From positions 1 to 64,000 of the forward strand of contig CACZHT010000006.1 in the NCBI GenBank assembly GCA_902781045.1: a DNA stretch of 64,000 bases, read 5' to 3'. Both the position numbers and the translations under genes were made by a program. The notes below the pieces were generated by a model, which did not search any database, had not been told where the DNA came from, and saw only the letters and a list, made by a program, of their open reading frames with translations. Source of the stretch: an uncultured Bacteroidales bacterium. GTDB taxonomy: Bacteria; Bacteroidota; Bacteroidia; Bacteroidales; Muribaculaceae. Of this stretch, positions 1 through 13,300 are shown piece by piece. The stretch's first letter is position 1. Each line of letters begins with the position of its first letter.

Positions 1-1863
1 CACCGGGTTGTAATTGACCGTGCCGGTCACATTGCCGATGACGCTCAGGTCGCCGCAATTGATTCCGGTCACTCGTGTGCCGCCCACATACAGGTCATAC
101 ACCTCATTCATCAAGATGCTCACCGTGCTGACTGCCGATGTGGCTCCGTTACTGGCGCTCAGTTCCAGATAGGCTGTGCCACTGTATAATGTAGTCGTCG
201 AGGTGAGCTTGTTGAATTTCTCGCCCGTACCGTCGAAACTGTAACGCCATGGGCCTGAGGTGCCTGTCGAGGAATTGATGTTTTGGTATAAACCCGTCAC
301 CGCTTTCAGGTAGTTGTTTTGCGGAGTGACGGCAGTATAGCTGCCGGGATTGCTCAACTCGCTCTTGTCACGGAAGCGGTAGACCGTACCCACCGTGCCC
401 TTGAAAAGCAGGCCCACATTGCCGCTGACGCCCTTGCTGTTGGTCAACCTTTCGGTCTGAAGCGACTGCAAGGAACTGATGTAGCCCGACGCGGCATAGA
501 ACTCTCCGCTTGTGGGCAAGAGGATGTTGTCGCTCACCGGTACCGCAATGGCGCTCCATCGGGTGGTAGGTTTGATATAAGGTAGCAGCTTACGCGTGCC
601 ACTGGTGTTGTTCAGCCAGCCGCTCGTCGCCTGAGCGACTCGGTACATCTCTGACAGGGGGACATAGAGCTTGGTGCTTTGTGAGCTGCTGAACAACTGG
701 TTTCCGTAGGTGGTCGAGCCAGTCCGGTTGATAAACACGCTGGGCAGGCTGTTGCAGCCATAGAATGCGGTGCCGCCAATCTGATACAACGACTCAGGCA
801 TATTCAACTCATATTTTAAACCCGTGTGAGCAAAACATTGAGTCCCTATCATCTGCACGCCCTCGCCCAGCGTCAGCGTAGTGAGGTTTGTGCAATTGCG
901 GAACGCATAGTTGCCTATGCTCTTGGCCTTGGTGATGACTTTGGTCAGAGCAGTGCTGCCGTAGAAGGCGTTGTCGCCGATTTTCTCGACCTTGCTCGTC
1001 TGGCTCATGTCCAGCACCTGCACATCGCTGCAGCGATAGCGCATCGACTTGTCGATCTCGGTGACGTAGTAGTAGATAGCGTCTTTGTTGATTGATTGGT
1101 CGTAACTGAACGCGAGCGTGAAGTTGGTCGTGCTGGCTCGCTTGTTGGCGCCCAGCAACTTGACCTTGCCATAGACATTGCTATGTGCGGGGTCGCCCGG
1201 TTCGACCACATTGTAGTAGACGTCAAACAGGTTGCCGTCGGTGTTCTTGCCCATCGTCCAGCCAGTGAAGTCGGCGGCGGTGTGGCTCCACTGCACGGTG
1301 AAGTTGCCGGTGATGTGGCTCACCGCATTGGCCGCCGTCATGCCGTCGGGAGTGGCACAGGTGAAGTAGCGTGTGCCACTGACAGTGCCCATGCTACTGA
1401 ATGTCAAGTTGTCGACAAAGGTGGGCATTATCTCGACCGCACAATTGATGTTGGTAATAGGACAATCACCGAAGACGTATGCACCCATCTTCCTGATGCT
1501 GCTGGGCAAATCGACCAGACTCAGACTGGTGCAGTTGTAGAACACACTGGCGTCAAGTTCCTCGACACCATAGTTGATTGTCACTCGGGTAATCGCTCGC
1601 AACTGGGTGGCAAACGAGATCTTGATATTAGGGTTGAATGCGCCCCAGGCGATTTTCTTCACTTGATAGCGCTTCTGGGCTGTGGCATCCCACACATAGC
1701 CCGGAATGGTCAATATTGTCGACGAGAAGGTGGCTCCGCTCTTAAACCCGTTGAGGGTTGCCGTGCCGTCGCTGTTGACCGAGTAGTTGAAATCACCTTG
1801 GTCGAACGCGCAGGCGACGATGGCCACCAGCGCCATCAGCAGGGTAAGTAATTTCTTTTTCAT
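1..1863 (-). CDS. BspA-like leucine-rich repeat surface protein, partial (3' end outside window)
   Basis: An open frame runs without a stop from ATG at 1863 down to base 1, so at least 621 residues are present and the C-terminus lies beyond the left edge. The start MKKKLLTLLMALVAIVACAF is a signal peptide, possibly lipoprotein-like (VAC). Residues about 50-130 and 270-380 carry degenerate BspA/LRR_5 repeats of the type 'IxxxAFxxCxxLTxLTLxxGV' (for example 'IGDNAFYGSTALTKV', 'IGNYAFRNCTNLTTLTLGEG', 'IGGTAFYGCNSLPSVFI'). Such proteins are secreted or surface attached in Bacteroidetes and act in adhesion; the ligand here cannot be inferred. The region after the repeats (from about residue 410) has no motif I recognise. 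The gene stands alone, with a long repeat-rich gap upstream. Confidence 0.85.
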   Translation of the reverse strand, partial: MKKKLLTLLMALVAIVACAFDQGDFNYSVNSDGTATLNGFKSGATFSSTILTIPGYVWDATAQKRYQVKKIAWGAFNPNIKISFATQLRAITRVTINYGVEELDASVFYNCTSLSLVDLPSSIRKMGAYVFGDCPITNINCAVEIMPTFVDNLTFSSMGTVSGTRYFTCATPDGMTAANAVSHITGNFTVQWSHTAADFTGWTMGKNTDGNLFDVYYNVVEPGDPAHSNVYGKVKLLGANKRASTTNFTLAFSYDQSINKDAIYYYVTEIDKSMRYRCSDVQVLDMSQTSKVEKIGDNAFYGSTALTKVITKAKSIGNYAFRNCTNLTTLTLGEGVQMIGTQCFAHTGLKYELNMPESLYQIGGTAFYGCNSLPSVFINRTGSTTYGNQLFSSSQSTKLYVPLSEMYRVAQATSGWLNNTSGTRKLLPYIKPTTRWSAIAVPVSDNILLPTSGEFYAASGYISSLQSLQTERLTNSKGVSGNVGLLFKGTVGTVYRFRDKSELSNPGSYTAVTPQNNYLKAVTGLYQNINSSTGTSGPWRYSFDGTGEKFNKLTSTTTLYSGTAYLELSASNGATSAVSTVSILMNEVYDLYVGGTRVTGINCGDLSVIGNVTGTVNYNPV

Positions 1864-2649
1864 ATTCAAGTGTTATTAAGTGTTAATATTGATTCATTAA
1901 ATCTCATGGTGCAAAATTACTGCTATTTCTGGTCATAACATTTGACTTTTTTGTCCAAAGTGCTTGACATTTCTGTCCACCGGCCTGAAAAACACGCATT
2001 TTGTCGGAAATCTCCAAATCGATGTCAGAAATCTCCAACCCACAAAAGTCAAGACAGAAGACCACGTTTACAATTCATAATTCTTTCGCGTCCTTCGCGA
2101 TTGTCACGAATTATCGAATTATTCCGCCACATTCGCGCAATTCGCGGTTTTAAAAAAGACATAAGGACATAAGGACATAAAATAATTTCGCATTGCTTCG
2201 CGGTTATCACGAATTATCGAATTATCGAATTGTCGAATTTCCGCCACATTCGCGTAATTCGCGGTTTTAAAAAAGACATAAGGACATAAAAAACTTCGCG
2301 TTGCTTCGCGGTTATCACGATTTTTATCACGAATTATCGATTATTAGTGCCACATTCGCGCAATTCGCGGTTTAAAAAAAGACATAAGGACATAAGGACA
2401 TAAAAAACTTCGCGGTAATTCGCGGTTAAAATCTTCGCGCTGCTTCGCGGTCAAAAAATCTTCGCGGTGCTTCGTGGTTAAAAATCTTCGCGCTGCTTCG
2501 CGGTTAAAAAACTTCGCGTTGCTTCGCGGTTTAAAAAAACTTCGCGTTGCTTCGCGGTTAAAAAATCTTCGCGCTGCTTCGCGGTTAAAAATCTTCGCGC
2601 TGCTTCGCGGTTTAAAAAAACTTCGCGGTAATTCGCGGTTTTAAGACAA
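1864..2649. repeat. CGCGAA-type interspersed repeat field
   Basis: This 786 bp gap has no credible gene. From about 2090 to 2642 it consists of variants of a short module 'CTTCGCGnTGCTTCGCGGTT' separated by A-runs, mixed with 'GCCACATTCGCGCAATTCG', 'ACATAAGGACATAAGG' and 'ATCACGAATTATCGA'. The same modules occur in opposite orientation at 16830-17275, and shorter pieces at 28883-28915 and 63070-63105. Function is unknown. Confidence 0.8.
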
Positions 2650-4287
2650 TCACTTGCAGTTGCGATATTCGGTGGGCGTCTCACCGAAAACGCGCTTGAA
2701 AGCGCGGGTGAAGCTGCTGTTGTCGGAATAGCCGCACGCCTGAGCCACGTCGGCCACGGTGCCGCCCTGGTCCAGCAGACGGCGCGCCTTGTCCATGACG
2801 ATGGCCTGGATATAGGTCTTGGGCGAGTCGCCGGTGATGCGCTGCAAGCGCCGCCGCAGGGTGGTGGCCCCGATGCCCAGTCGGGAGGCCAGCGCCTCGA
2901 CCGAGTAGTCGCAGGTGGTGTCATCGTCGATACAGCGGATGATGCGCCGTTGCAACTCGTCGTCGGTCATCGCGCCATCGGCCGGCTCGGCAGGGTGAGT
3001 GTCCTGTGTGACCGCCTCCAGCGTCAGGCGCAGCTGTGACACCTCGCGCACCAGCTGGCCCACGCGCCGCTCATGCGCCCGCCGCTGGCGCATATAGGCA
3101 TACCATCCGGCGGCCAACAGCACCAGCACAGCGACAATGACGATGATGATGTCGCGGATGTGGGCCTGACGCTCGCGATCCATCTCCTGCTGCAGACGGT
3201 CGTTGCCAAACTCGGCGTTGATTCGCGCCAGTGTCTCGGTCGCGTCGCGGGTGTAGAGCGAGTCCTTGAGGTAGTTGAAGCGGTTCAGCTCGGCTCGCGC
3301 ACTGTCGGGGTGGCTCTCCCACAGGCTCAGGCACAGCCCGCGGCGGGCATACAGCTCATTAATCGGGTCACCCATACGGACAAACAGGTCGGCCGCCTCG
3401 CGGTAGTAGGGGTAGGCCTCGTTGTCTCGCTTCTGCCAGATCAGGGCTGTGCCCAGGTGGTTGCAGGCGATGGCCAGCGAGTGCAACTCGCCCTGCTCGC
3501 GCATGACAGGTATGGCCGTGCGCAGAGCTTTCTCGGCCTCGTCATAGCGTTTCAAGCCCATCAGCGCCGATGCCATCTGGTCCTGGCGGATGGCGGCGTG
3601 GAGCTTGCGCCCCAGCTTGCGCTCGATGTCGTAGGCCTGTCGGGCATAGTCCAGCGCCTCTTGCTCGCGTGTGAGCGAGTGATAGATTTCGGCCGCTGTG
3701 CCCATCAGCACCGCTTTGCGGGCCGGGTTGTTGGCTTTGTCGGCATGGTCGATGGCTTGCAGAATCCACTTCTCGGCCTCGTCGTTCTGCTTGGCGGCCA
3801 TATAGATGCCCGCCAGCGTGTTCATGCTCGAGCTGATGCGGTCATGGTCGCCGCTGGTCAGGTCGATGTTCAGGCACTGCTTGGCGTAGGTTGCCGCCTG
3901 GTTGAAGTCGCCCATCCGCACATAGATGCAGCCCAGCAGGTTCAGGCAGTCGGCCTTGTCGGCACTGTTGTTGCTGTAGAGCGGCAACGCCCGCGAAGCA
4001 TAGCGGCGCGCCCGCTCATACTCGTTGCGGTCGTAGAACCACTCGGCACCCCAGTACCACACCTGCTGGCGCACCGAGTCGAGTGGCACCTGTGGCGCAA
4101 ATTGCAGTAGACTCTCGGTGAACTGCTCCTTGTCCAGCAGCTGGAAGAAGGCATTGGCGGTGGCATGTTGCTGCCGCTGGTCGAAGGCCGACAACGCCTG
4201 CTCAACCGGTCCGTCCTGCGCCAGAGTCGCGGCACTGAGTGTCAGGCATGCAATTATAGTTAATAGGTATCTGAAGAATTTGGTCAT
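2650..4287 (-). CDS. TPR-containing membrane transcriptional regulator with AraC-type HTH
   Basis: 545 residues. The N-terminus (MTKFFRYLLTIIACLTLSAATLA) is a signal peptide. Residues about 25-360 are tetratricopeptide-like helical repeats (for example 'LNLLGCIYVRMGDFNQAATY'). A single membrane helix lies at about 375-395 (IIIVIVAVLVLLAAGWYAYM), followed by a short coiled coil. The last ~95 residues form an AraC/XylS helix-turn-helix domain ('SVEALASRLGIGATTLRRRL' and 'VADVAQACGYSDNSSFTRAF'). This layout, periplasmic sensor to membrane helix to cytoplasmic DNA-binding domain, is a common one-protein signalling form in Bacteroidetes. It is divergent from the uvrA-like gene, so it may control that gene or itself; its signal is unknown. 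The start fits a TAATTTTG box about 35 bp upstream. Confidence 0.85.
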   Translation of the reverse strand: MTKFFRYLLTIIACLTLSAATLAQDGPVEQALSAFDQRQQHATANAFFQLLDKEQFTESLLQFAPQVPLDSVRQQVWYWGAEWFYDRNEYERARRYASRALPLYSNNSADKADCLNLLGCIYVRMGDFNQAATYAKQCLNIDLTSGDHDRISSSMNTLAGIYMAAKQNDEAEKWILQAIDHADKANNPARKAVLMGTAAEIYHSLTREQEALDYARQAYDIERKLGRKLHAAIRQDQMASALMGLKRYDEAEKALRTAIPVMREQGELHSLAIACNHLGTALIWQKRDNEAYPYYREAADLFVRMGDPINELYARRGLCLSLWESHPDSARAELNRFNYLKDSLYTRDATETLARINAEFGNDRLQQEMDRERQAHIRDIIIVIVAVLVLLAAGWYAYMRQRRAHERRVGQLVREVSQLRLTLEAVTQDTHPAEPADGAMTDDELQRRIIRCIDDDTTCDYSVEALASRLGIGATTLRRRLQRITGDSPKTYIQAIVMDKARRLLDQGGTVADVAQACGYSDNSSFTRAFKRVFGETPTEYRNCK

Positions 4288-4321
4288 TGCGTATAAAAGT
4301 CAAGATCGTAGAATTCAAACG

Positions 4322-4329
4322 CAAAATTA
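4322..4329 (-). promoter_or_regulatory. -7 box (TAATTTTG) of the TPR/AraC regulator gene
   Basis: On the minus strand the sequence reads TAATTTTG, matching the Bacteroidetes -7 consensus TAnnTTTG. It would place the transcript start near 4316, about 28 nt before the ATG at 4287. It sits back to back with the uvrA-like promoter. Confidence 0.55.
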
Positions 4330-4366
4330 CAAAAATTATCCAAGAAACAATAGGAATGAGGCCGTT

Positions 4367-4402
4367 TTTGTTGCATTTTTTGCCAAATAATTACTACCTT
4401 TG
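4367..4402 (+). promoter_or_regulatory. Promoter of uvrA-like gene; probably leaderless
   Basis: TTTGTTG at 4367-4373 and TACCTTTG at 4395-4402 match the Bacteroidetes -33/-7 consensus with about 21 bp spacing. The ATG follows only 5 bp after the -7 box, so the mRNA should start at or next to the start codon. Confidence 0.65.
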
Positions 4403-4407
4403 CCACC

Positions 4408-6663
<2,256 letters not shown>

Positions 6664-6688
6664 CCAGCCATCGGCACCATCCATTACG

Positions 6689-6728
6689 CCCCCATTTTGA
6701 GACAAAGTGGGGGATTTTTTGTTTTTTT
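6689..6728 (+). terminator. Intrinsic terminator of uvrA-like gene
   Basis: The stem CCCCCATTTTG / CAAAGTGGGGG (one mismatch) is followed by ATTTTTTG and a further T-run, 25 bp after the stop codon. Confidence 0.8.
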
Positions 6729-6739
6729 GCCGAAAAATG

Positions 6740-6770
6740 TTTGTCTTTTAAGAGATTTTGTGTAATTTTG
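6740..6770 (+). promoter_or_regulatory. Promoter of first adhesin-like gene
   Basis: TTTG at 6740-6743 and TAATTTTG at 6763-6770, 19 bp apart, match the Bacteroidetes promoter consensus. The predicted 5' leader is about 95 nt. Confidence 0.55.
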
Positions 6771-6871
6771 TCGGTCTAAACTTGTGATGCTTGGAAATTT
6801 GTCAACCGCAAAATTATTGACAGACCGATGGTAGACCATTAAGTATTAACCTATAATAATTAGTAACCTTT

Positions 6872-9800
6872 ATGAACAAAATCTACAGTTTACTCATGAC
6901 ACTGCTGGTGTCGGTGGCACTGACTGCCGGCGCCCAGACCCTGATTGACGAGGGGTTTGAGGATGTGCCGGGGAATGCTGCGACCAGTCAGTTCCCACCC
7001 GGATGGGAAATGGTCAAGCAATATCCGGGGTCCAACCTGACTTATCAGTGGTCGGTGCAGTACAGCTCCAGCGGCTCGACCATGAGCGGGCACAAGTATG
7101 CCATGTGCGATGCCCCGACCTACGCCGACCCCAACAACCAGGACGCGTTCGGGCCACGCACCGAGGTGCTGCTCACGCCTGCTGTGCTGCTCGACAACAC
7201 CTACCAGTTGTCGTTCGACTGGGAGGCCGCTGCCTACGGGGTGCTCGAGCAGAAGCAATACACCCTCAAGGTGGGCATCGTTGATGTCGCTGCCGGCGAC
7301 ACGACGGTAATCTTTGACATCACCAACGAGGAGCAGGTGCGCGACAGTGGTGTGCCCGCCGACCCGTTCGGCAACTACTTGTGGGCCAACTGGGCTGTGC
7401 AGACCTCCAAGATTGACCTCTCGCCCTGGCAGGGCAAGACCGTCAAGGTGGCCTTTATCTACGACCTGCTCAAGCAGACCGGCAACGTGGTCTATCTGGA
7501 CAACGTGAGCATCAAGCAGCACGTGCCCGAGACCGGCCCCATCGCCGAGCTGACGCAGACCACCTACCGCTTCCCCACCGCCTACATCGGCGAGAAGCTC
7601 TACAGTGAGGTGCTCACGCTCAAGAATGTGGGACTCAAGGGCCTCAAGGTCACCGGCTTTGAGGGTCCCGACGCCTTCAGCCTGGTGATGGACACCGAGA
7701 ACATCGACCTGGGTGTGAACGAGACGGCAAGGTTCCAAATCTGCTACCAGGCCACGCTGACCAGCCCTGTCGAGGCCGACCTGGTCATCAAGACCAACGG
7801 CGGCGACGTGACGCTGCACGTCGAGGCGGCCAAGATGGCTGTGCCCGACGGCTACCAGCTCGAACTCTTCGAGGGCGCGCAGTTCCCGCCAGCCGGATGG
7901 CAGCTGGGCGGCTCGAGCATCAACCGCTGGAGCAACACCATCTATGCCCTGGAGGGCGACAAGAGCATGATTGGCTCGCCCTACATCGAGGAGAGCACCA
8001 TCACCACCCCGCGCCTCGACTTGAGCAACGAGGAGACACCCACACAATTCATGTTCACCTACTATGCCAACTATGTGGGCGAGGACATCTATTATCCGGC
8101 CAACGACCTGATTGTGCAAGTGTCGAGCGACGGTGGAAAGACCTACCGCGACGCGTGGACGGCCGACTACACCAAGACCGACACATTGATTAATGTCACC
8201 GTCGACCTGGCACCCTATCGCAGCGACAGCGTGCATGTGCGGCTGGTCAACACCGCCTGCGGCTACGACGAGGAGTATGGCATGGACGACGGCAGCAGCT
8301 TCATCATCGACCGCGTGCTCCTGCCCGGTGTCTACGGCGTGGACGGAGCACCGATGGCCACCGAGCTGGTGGCTCCCGCCGACAGTGCAGTCAACATCTA
8401 TCCCAAGAACATCGTCCTGAGCTGGAAGGAGGCACAGTTTGCCGAGGGCTACCGCATCTATGTGGGCAAGAACAACGGCGGCAACCCGCAGTGGGAGGTC
8501 GCTAATGGTGTGGATGTCGGTGCCGAGACCACCTATACGGTCAAGGTCACTGACTACAGCACGATGTATGCCTGGAAGGTCGTGCCCTACAACAGTGTGG
8601 GCGATGCCGAGGACTGCCCGGTGTGGGTCTTCACCACACAGGACGACAAGTCGGTCACCGAGTTCCCCTGGAGCGAGGGCTTCGAGAGCGGCACGTTCGC
8701 TCCGCTGGGCTGGCTGGCACAGGGCGGGCAGTACACCCGCTGGTCGGCTAGCGACTACTATCCCTTCGACGGCCGCTGCAGCGCCATGGCCTACAGCAAC
8801 GAGGTCGAGGTCGAGGCTGTGCTCACCACACCCGACATCACCATCAGCCAGGAGGGCATGCAGCTGAGCTTCTGGTGGGGCAACGACCGCCCGGTGAGTC
8901 TGACCAAGGACAACGAGGCCGTGCACCAGAACCACAGCACTGCCGATGACGGCATCGATGCCGTGATGATGGACATCGAGGTGGACGGCGACTGGCAACA
9001 GCTCAAGCTCATCAGCGACAACAGCGAGGGCGTCGACGAGGATGGCGAGCCCCTGCGCTACTGGGTCTATGAGACAGTCGACCTCACACCCTATGTGGGC
9101 AAGACGGTGGCTTTCCGCTGGCGCTATGTCTCGCACAACTACAACCGCTCGCGCGGCGCGGCACTCGACAATGTCAAGATTGAGATGGGCGGCTCGGACG
9201 TGAGCTTCAGCGTCGACAACTGGGATGCCTACAAGGTCAACGCCGGCAAGAGCGAGACCTCGCCCACCATTGCCCTGACCAACCTGGGCAGCCAGAGTGT
9301 CACCATCACCAACATCAGCTTTGGCGGCAAGCAGGGCTTCACGACCACGCTCAACAAGGGCGACGAGATTGCCGCTGCCGACAGCAAGACGTTCACCATC
9401 ACCTACAATGCCGGCTACCCGGCATCGACCGTGACCGACTCGCTGCGCGTCGACGCCGAGATGACCGTCACCTTCAGCGACGGCTCGCAGGCCGTGCTGC
9501 CCGTCAGTGGTGTCACGCTGGCCAGCGACTACCGCTACTTCGGCTTCGAGCACGACGACACGGGTGTGGCTCCCGAGGGCTTCACCGTGATGGACGTGGA
9601 CGGACAGTCGACATCGCCGCTGAGCTTCTGGAACTTCCCCAACAATGGCGCTCCGCTCGCATTCTTTGTGCTCAACGACAGCCAGTGCTACAACTCGCTC
9701 AAAGAGCCGCACGGACATCAGTCGCTCATGACGCGCTGCAACGGCGACGGAGCCTTTGACGACTGGATTGTCTCGGCACCGATGATGGCCACCAACCAAA

Positions 9801-10255
9801 CTAAGTTTGACTTCGATGCCCGCAACTGGGAGAGCATCAACAGTGTGCTGCCCGCTCAGACTCCGACGCTGCAAGTGCTGGTGAGCACCACCAGTGCCAC
9901 CGACCGCGCCAGCTTCGAGCAGGTGGGCTACGACCGCACGCTCGACCTCTATGACGACGTGGCATGGACTCACCTGAGCTATGACCTGAAGAAGTATGCC
10001 GGACAGCGCATCTTCGTGGCCCTGCGTGCCAGCGCCACCAACTGCCTCGGCGCGTTCTACGACAACTTTGAGTTTGCTCATGTGGGCCTGACCTGCGACG
10101 TCAACCAGGACGGACGGGTTGACATCGCCGATGTCAACGAGGTCATCAACGTCATGCTGGGCAAGAGTGTGAATGCTCTGGCCGACTGCAACGGTGACGG
10201 ACGGGTCGACATTGCCGACGTCAACATGGTCATTAACACCATGCTGGGCAAGTGA
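6872..10255 (+). CDS. Large secreted adhesin-like protein with choice-of-anchor J domains and C-terminal dockerin-like doublet
   Basis: 1127 residues. It has a signal peptide (MNKIYSLLMTLLVSVALTAGA) and then repeated modules. Jelly-roll 'cleaved adhesin / choice-of-anchor J' domains start at about residues 25, 330, 595 and 890 ('EGFEDVPG..PPGW', 'LFEGAQFPPAGW', 'SEGFESGTFAPLGW', 'FEHDDTGVAPEGF'). Ig-like 'choice-of-anchor D' modules lie between them (about 220-320 and 775-880), and a fibronectin III module at about 495-585. The last ~55 residues are two calcium-binding repeats of dockerin type I form (DVNQDGRVDIADVNEVINVM and DCNGDGRVDIADVNMVINTM). It probably binds glycans or proteins outside the cell. 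The dockerin pair stands where a sorting domain would be expected, and no cohesin is visible in the window. Confidence 0.82.
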   Translation: MNKIYSLLMTLLVSVALTAGAQTLIDEGFEDVPGNAATSQFPPGWEMVKQYPGSNLTYQWSVQYSSSGSTMSGHKYAMCDAPTYADPNNQDAFGPRTEVLLTPAVLLDNTYQLSFDWEAAAYGVLEQKQYTLKVGIVDVAAGDTTVIFDITNEEQVRDSGVPADPFGNYLWANWAVQTSKIDLSPWQGKTVKVAFIYDLLKQTGNVVYLDNVSIKQHVPETGPIAELTQTTYRFPTAYIGEKLYSEVLTLKNVGLKGLKVTGFEGPDAFSLVMDTENIDLGVNETARFQICYQATLTSPVEADLVIKTNGGDVTLHVEAAKMAVPDGYQLELFEGAQFPPAGWQLGGSSINRWSNTIYALEGDKSMIGSPYIEESTITTPRLDLSNEETPTQFMFTYYANYVGEDIYYPANDLIVQVSSDGGKTYRDAWTADYTKTDTLINVTVDLAPYRSDSVHVRLVNTACGYDEEYGMDDGSSFIIDRVLLPGVYGVDGAPMATELVAPADSAVNIYPKNIVLSWKEAQFAEGYRIYVGKNNGGNPQWEVANGVDVGAETTYTVKVTDYSTMYAWKVVPYNSVGDAEDCPVWVFTTQDDKSVTEFPWSEGFESGTFAPLGWLAQGGQYTRWSASDYYPFDGRCSAMAYSNEVEVEAVLTTPDITISQEGMQLSFWWGNDRPVSLTKDNEAVHQNHSTADDGIDAVMMDIEVDGDWQQLKLISDNSEGVDEDGEPLRYWVYETVDLTPYVGKTVAFRWRYVSHNYNRSRGAALDNVKIEMGGSDVSFSVDNWDAYKVNAGKSETSPTIALTNLGSQSVTITNISFGGKQGFTTTLNKGDEIAAADSKTFTITYNAGYPASTVTDSLRVDAEMTVTFSDGSQAVLPVSGVTLASDYRYFGFEHDDTGVAPEGFTVMDVDGQSTSPLSFWNFPNNGAPLAFFVLNDSQCYNSLKEPHGHQSLMTRCNGDGAFDDWIVSAPMMATNQTKFDFDARNWESINSVLPAQTPTLQVLVSTTSATDRASFEQVGYDRTLDLYDDVAWTHLSYDLKKYAGQRIFVALRASATNCLGAFYDNFEFAHVGLTCDVNQDGRVDIADVNEVINVMLGKSVNALADCNGDGRVDIADVNMVINTMLGK

Positions 10256-10263
10256 TGCTAATG

Positions 10264-10325
10264 CCTCGGAAATCTCGGAGTTCTCCGAACTCTCTGAGCC
10301 CTCCGAGCCCTCTGAGATTTCCGAG
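10264..10325 (+). terminator. Hairpin after first adhesin-like gene (possible terminator)
   Basis: GGAAATCTC and GAGATTTCC form a stem around a run of CTCCGAG-type short repeats, followed by GAGTTTTCC. The T-run is weak, so a processing or attenuation hairpin is equally possible. Confidence 0.35.
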
Positions 10326-10377
10326 TTTTCCTAGATTTCCTAGAAATATTTCAATTATTAACTAAACTTTTTTGCTT

Positions 10378-13300
10378 ATGAAACGCTTGAACTATCTGTT
10401 TGGCCTGGCGTTGATTCTGCTAGGCTTCGGTTGGGCGAGTGCCGAGACGGTGACCAACTACACCGTTGACTTCAACACTCGCATCAACACCAGTGACCAT
10501 GCTTTCAAGGTGGCTTCGGGCTGGGGACACATTGTCTACAGCGAGGAGCAGGAAGACTGGTATGGCGACATCGAGACAGTCTACACTCCCTACACCTATT
10601 ACACCACATCGGGTGTCGACGGTACGGGAGCGCTCTATTGCGGCGCACAGATCAGCACCACCAACTACGACTACCTCGTCACGCCGGCAGTCACCGGCAC
10701 AGTGACGCTGCAAGTCAAGAGCGGCACGCAAACCAATGCCAACAAGGGCATCAAAATCTATCGCGTCAATGAGGGCGAGGACGGCACGCTCACTGCCGGC
10801 GACCTGCTCGTGGACATGACCGGCGAGCAAGCTCCGTCATCGTCGGAGTACATCACCGTCACTGTCGAGAATCTGTCCAACGCTCGACTGGGCATCGTGG
10901 GCTATTACACCTACTTCGACAACTTTGCCGTCAATGGCACTGCCGAGGTCGAACTGATGCCGGCACTCACCGTCACACGTGAGGGCTACACCAGCTGGGT
11001 CTATCCCAACTGCGATGCAGAGAACCACTTCACCTATGGCTATACCAACATCACCGTAACCAACTCCGGTGAGCGCACCATCGAGGTCGGTGAGGAGGGC
11101 TACAGCATCAGCATCGCGCCGCAGAACAATCTAGCTGCCGCAGTGTTGACGCTCGACATCCCCGTGGCCCTGGCTGTGGGCGAGAGCTATACCTTCGAGA
11201 CCATCACGGTCAATGAGACCTACGACGACACCTGGGTGGCAGCCGGCCGCAAGCGCATGGACATCTTTGAGAACATCGGTGGCACCAACGCAGTGGGCAA
11301 CTGGATCCAGCCCAACCCCTACCTGCCCGGCATGACCGTGAAGCAGGGCTACAGCGACCTGAGCGAGGCAAACAATGCCACCGCATTCGGCTCGTTCGGC
11401 ATGATCAATGAGAACGTCTCGCGCACGGCCACCGTGACCAACACCGGCGCAGCACCGCTGGTGGGCACTGTCACACTCGATGCCACGGGATGCTTCAGCA
11501 TCGACAACACCACCATCAATCTGGCCGCCGGCGAGACGATGGATGTCGTGCTCACCGCTGCCGCCACCACTCCGGGCATCTTCACCGGCACGCTGACCTT
11601 TGCCGGCGACGGTGTGCAGAGCGTGACCATCCCATTGAGCGCCACTGTGCTTGACCCCAACAAGTTCTATGAGCCGTTCAGCAGCAATGCCGGACAGGAT
11701 ATCCTCCCCGTCGGATGGTACGCACCCACAGGCAACTGGGCAAAGACCACCAAGACCAACAACAGCAACAACTATGTCAGTGCCGACCTGGTTGCGGGTC
11801 ACAAACTGATCACGCCGCTGCTGCGTGTGGCTGAGGGCGAGAAGATGAGCTTCGACGCGTTCAAGAAGTCGAGCAGCAACACCGATCCGTTCATCAACGT
11901 GTACTATAGCACCGACCGCAAGGAGTGGACGCTGGTCAAGGAAGTTCAGGGTAGCGAGCTGACCTATAACTCTTACAGCTCTTACGACGAGCCCAAGTTC
12001 ACCAACTTTGTGATTGAGGGCGTGCCTGCCGGCGAGTACTATATCGCCTTCGAGAGCGGATACTGCGCTATCGACAATGTGTATGGCTTCGAGCTGGTGC
12101 CCGTGACCCATGATGTCGTAGTCAAGGAGTTCAAGATTCCGACCACTGTCATGGCCAACAACGACGTGACCGCAACCGTCACCCTACAGAACCTGCTGGG
12201 TGAGGCCGAAAACGGATATGCCACCTGCTTGTACCTTGGTGACGCAGAGGTGGCTACTGCCCAGGCAGTTAACATTCCCGCTCAGGGCACGGCAACGGTC
12301 GAGTTCACCTTTGTTCCCAACGAGGAGGGCACCTTCCCTGCCAAGGCCGAGTTTGTCTGGGCCGACGAGTACACTGTCGCTACCGACGAGGTCCAGGTCA
12401 CTGTCAACCCCGAAAGCGCCGACCAAACCGTACAAGTCGGCGAGGCGACAACGACAAGCGGCAATGTGCCGCTGTATCTGCTGTACAACAACAGCGAGTC
12501 GCAGACCATCTACACCGCCGAGCAGCTGGGTCTGGAGGCCGGTGCCAAGATTACATCGCTCACCTACAAGGGCTTCTGCACCGGTTATAAGACACTCACA
12601 CCCACAGTCACCGTGTGGATTGAGAACACCGACGCCACCGAGCCCGTGTCGAGCAACACGCTCTTTGACACCGAGGGCATGACCCAGGTGTTCAGCCAGG
12701 AGTGCACATTCGTGGCGCAGGGCAGCTCCAGCGAGCATGCCGACATGCTGGTCATCAACCTGCCCGAACCGTTTGAGTATACCGGCGAAAATCTGAGGGT
12801 GGTTGTCAGGGCGCTCTACGACGACTTTATGTCGGTCTACTTTGAGGCCGACGGCACTGTCACCGGACAGAGCATCTATCGCAACAACGACAATCAGACC
12901 ACCTTCCTTGAGGGCAACTGCACGGCCAACTCGGCATCGCTGCCCGTGGTCTACCTGGGCATACAGCAGGAACCTGCAGTCTACAGCGGCATGGTCACTG
13001 ACACCCAGGGCAATGCACTGGAGGGTGTCACCGTGACGCTGACCAGCCAGATGCCCGAGACTGTCGAGGGCGCACCACGCCGCGCCGCTACCGCCGGCCC
13101 GGTGGTCTACACCGCCACGACCGATGCCGAGGGCAAGTTCAGCGTCCAGGTCATCCAGACCGACAAGACCTATACCGCCAACTTCGCTTTGGATGGCTAC
13201 AAGGATGTCAACCTGGAGGGTGTCATCTTTGAGGGTGGCAGTGTCGCACTCGACGAGCCCATTGTCATGGAGAAGGATTCGGCAACCGGTGTCGAGAGCA

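Noticed and set aside
6890..10081. 1063-residue open frame on the minus strand
   Set aside because: It is the antisense shadow of the adhesin-like gene; GC-rich codon use keeps the opposite frame open, and the peptide (Val/His/Gly-rich) has no domain sense.
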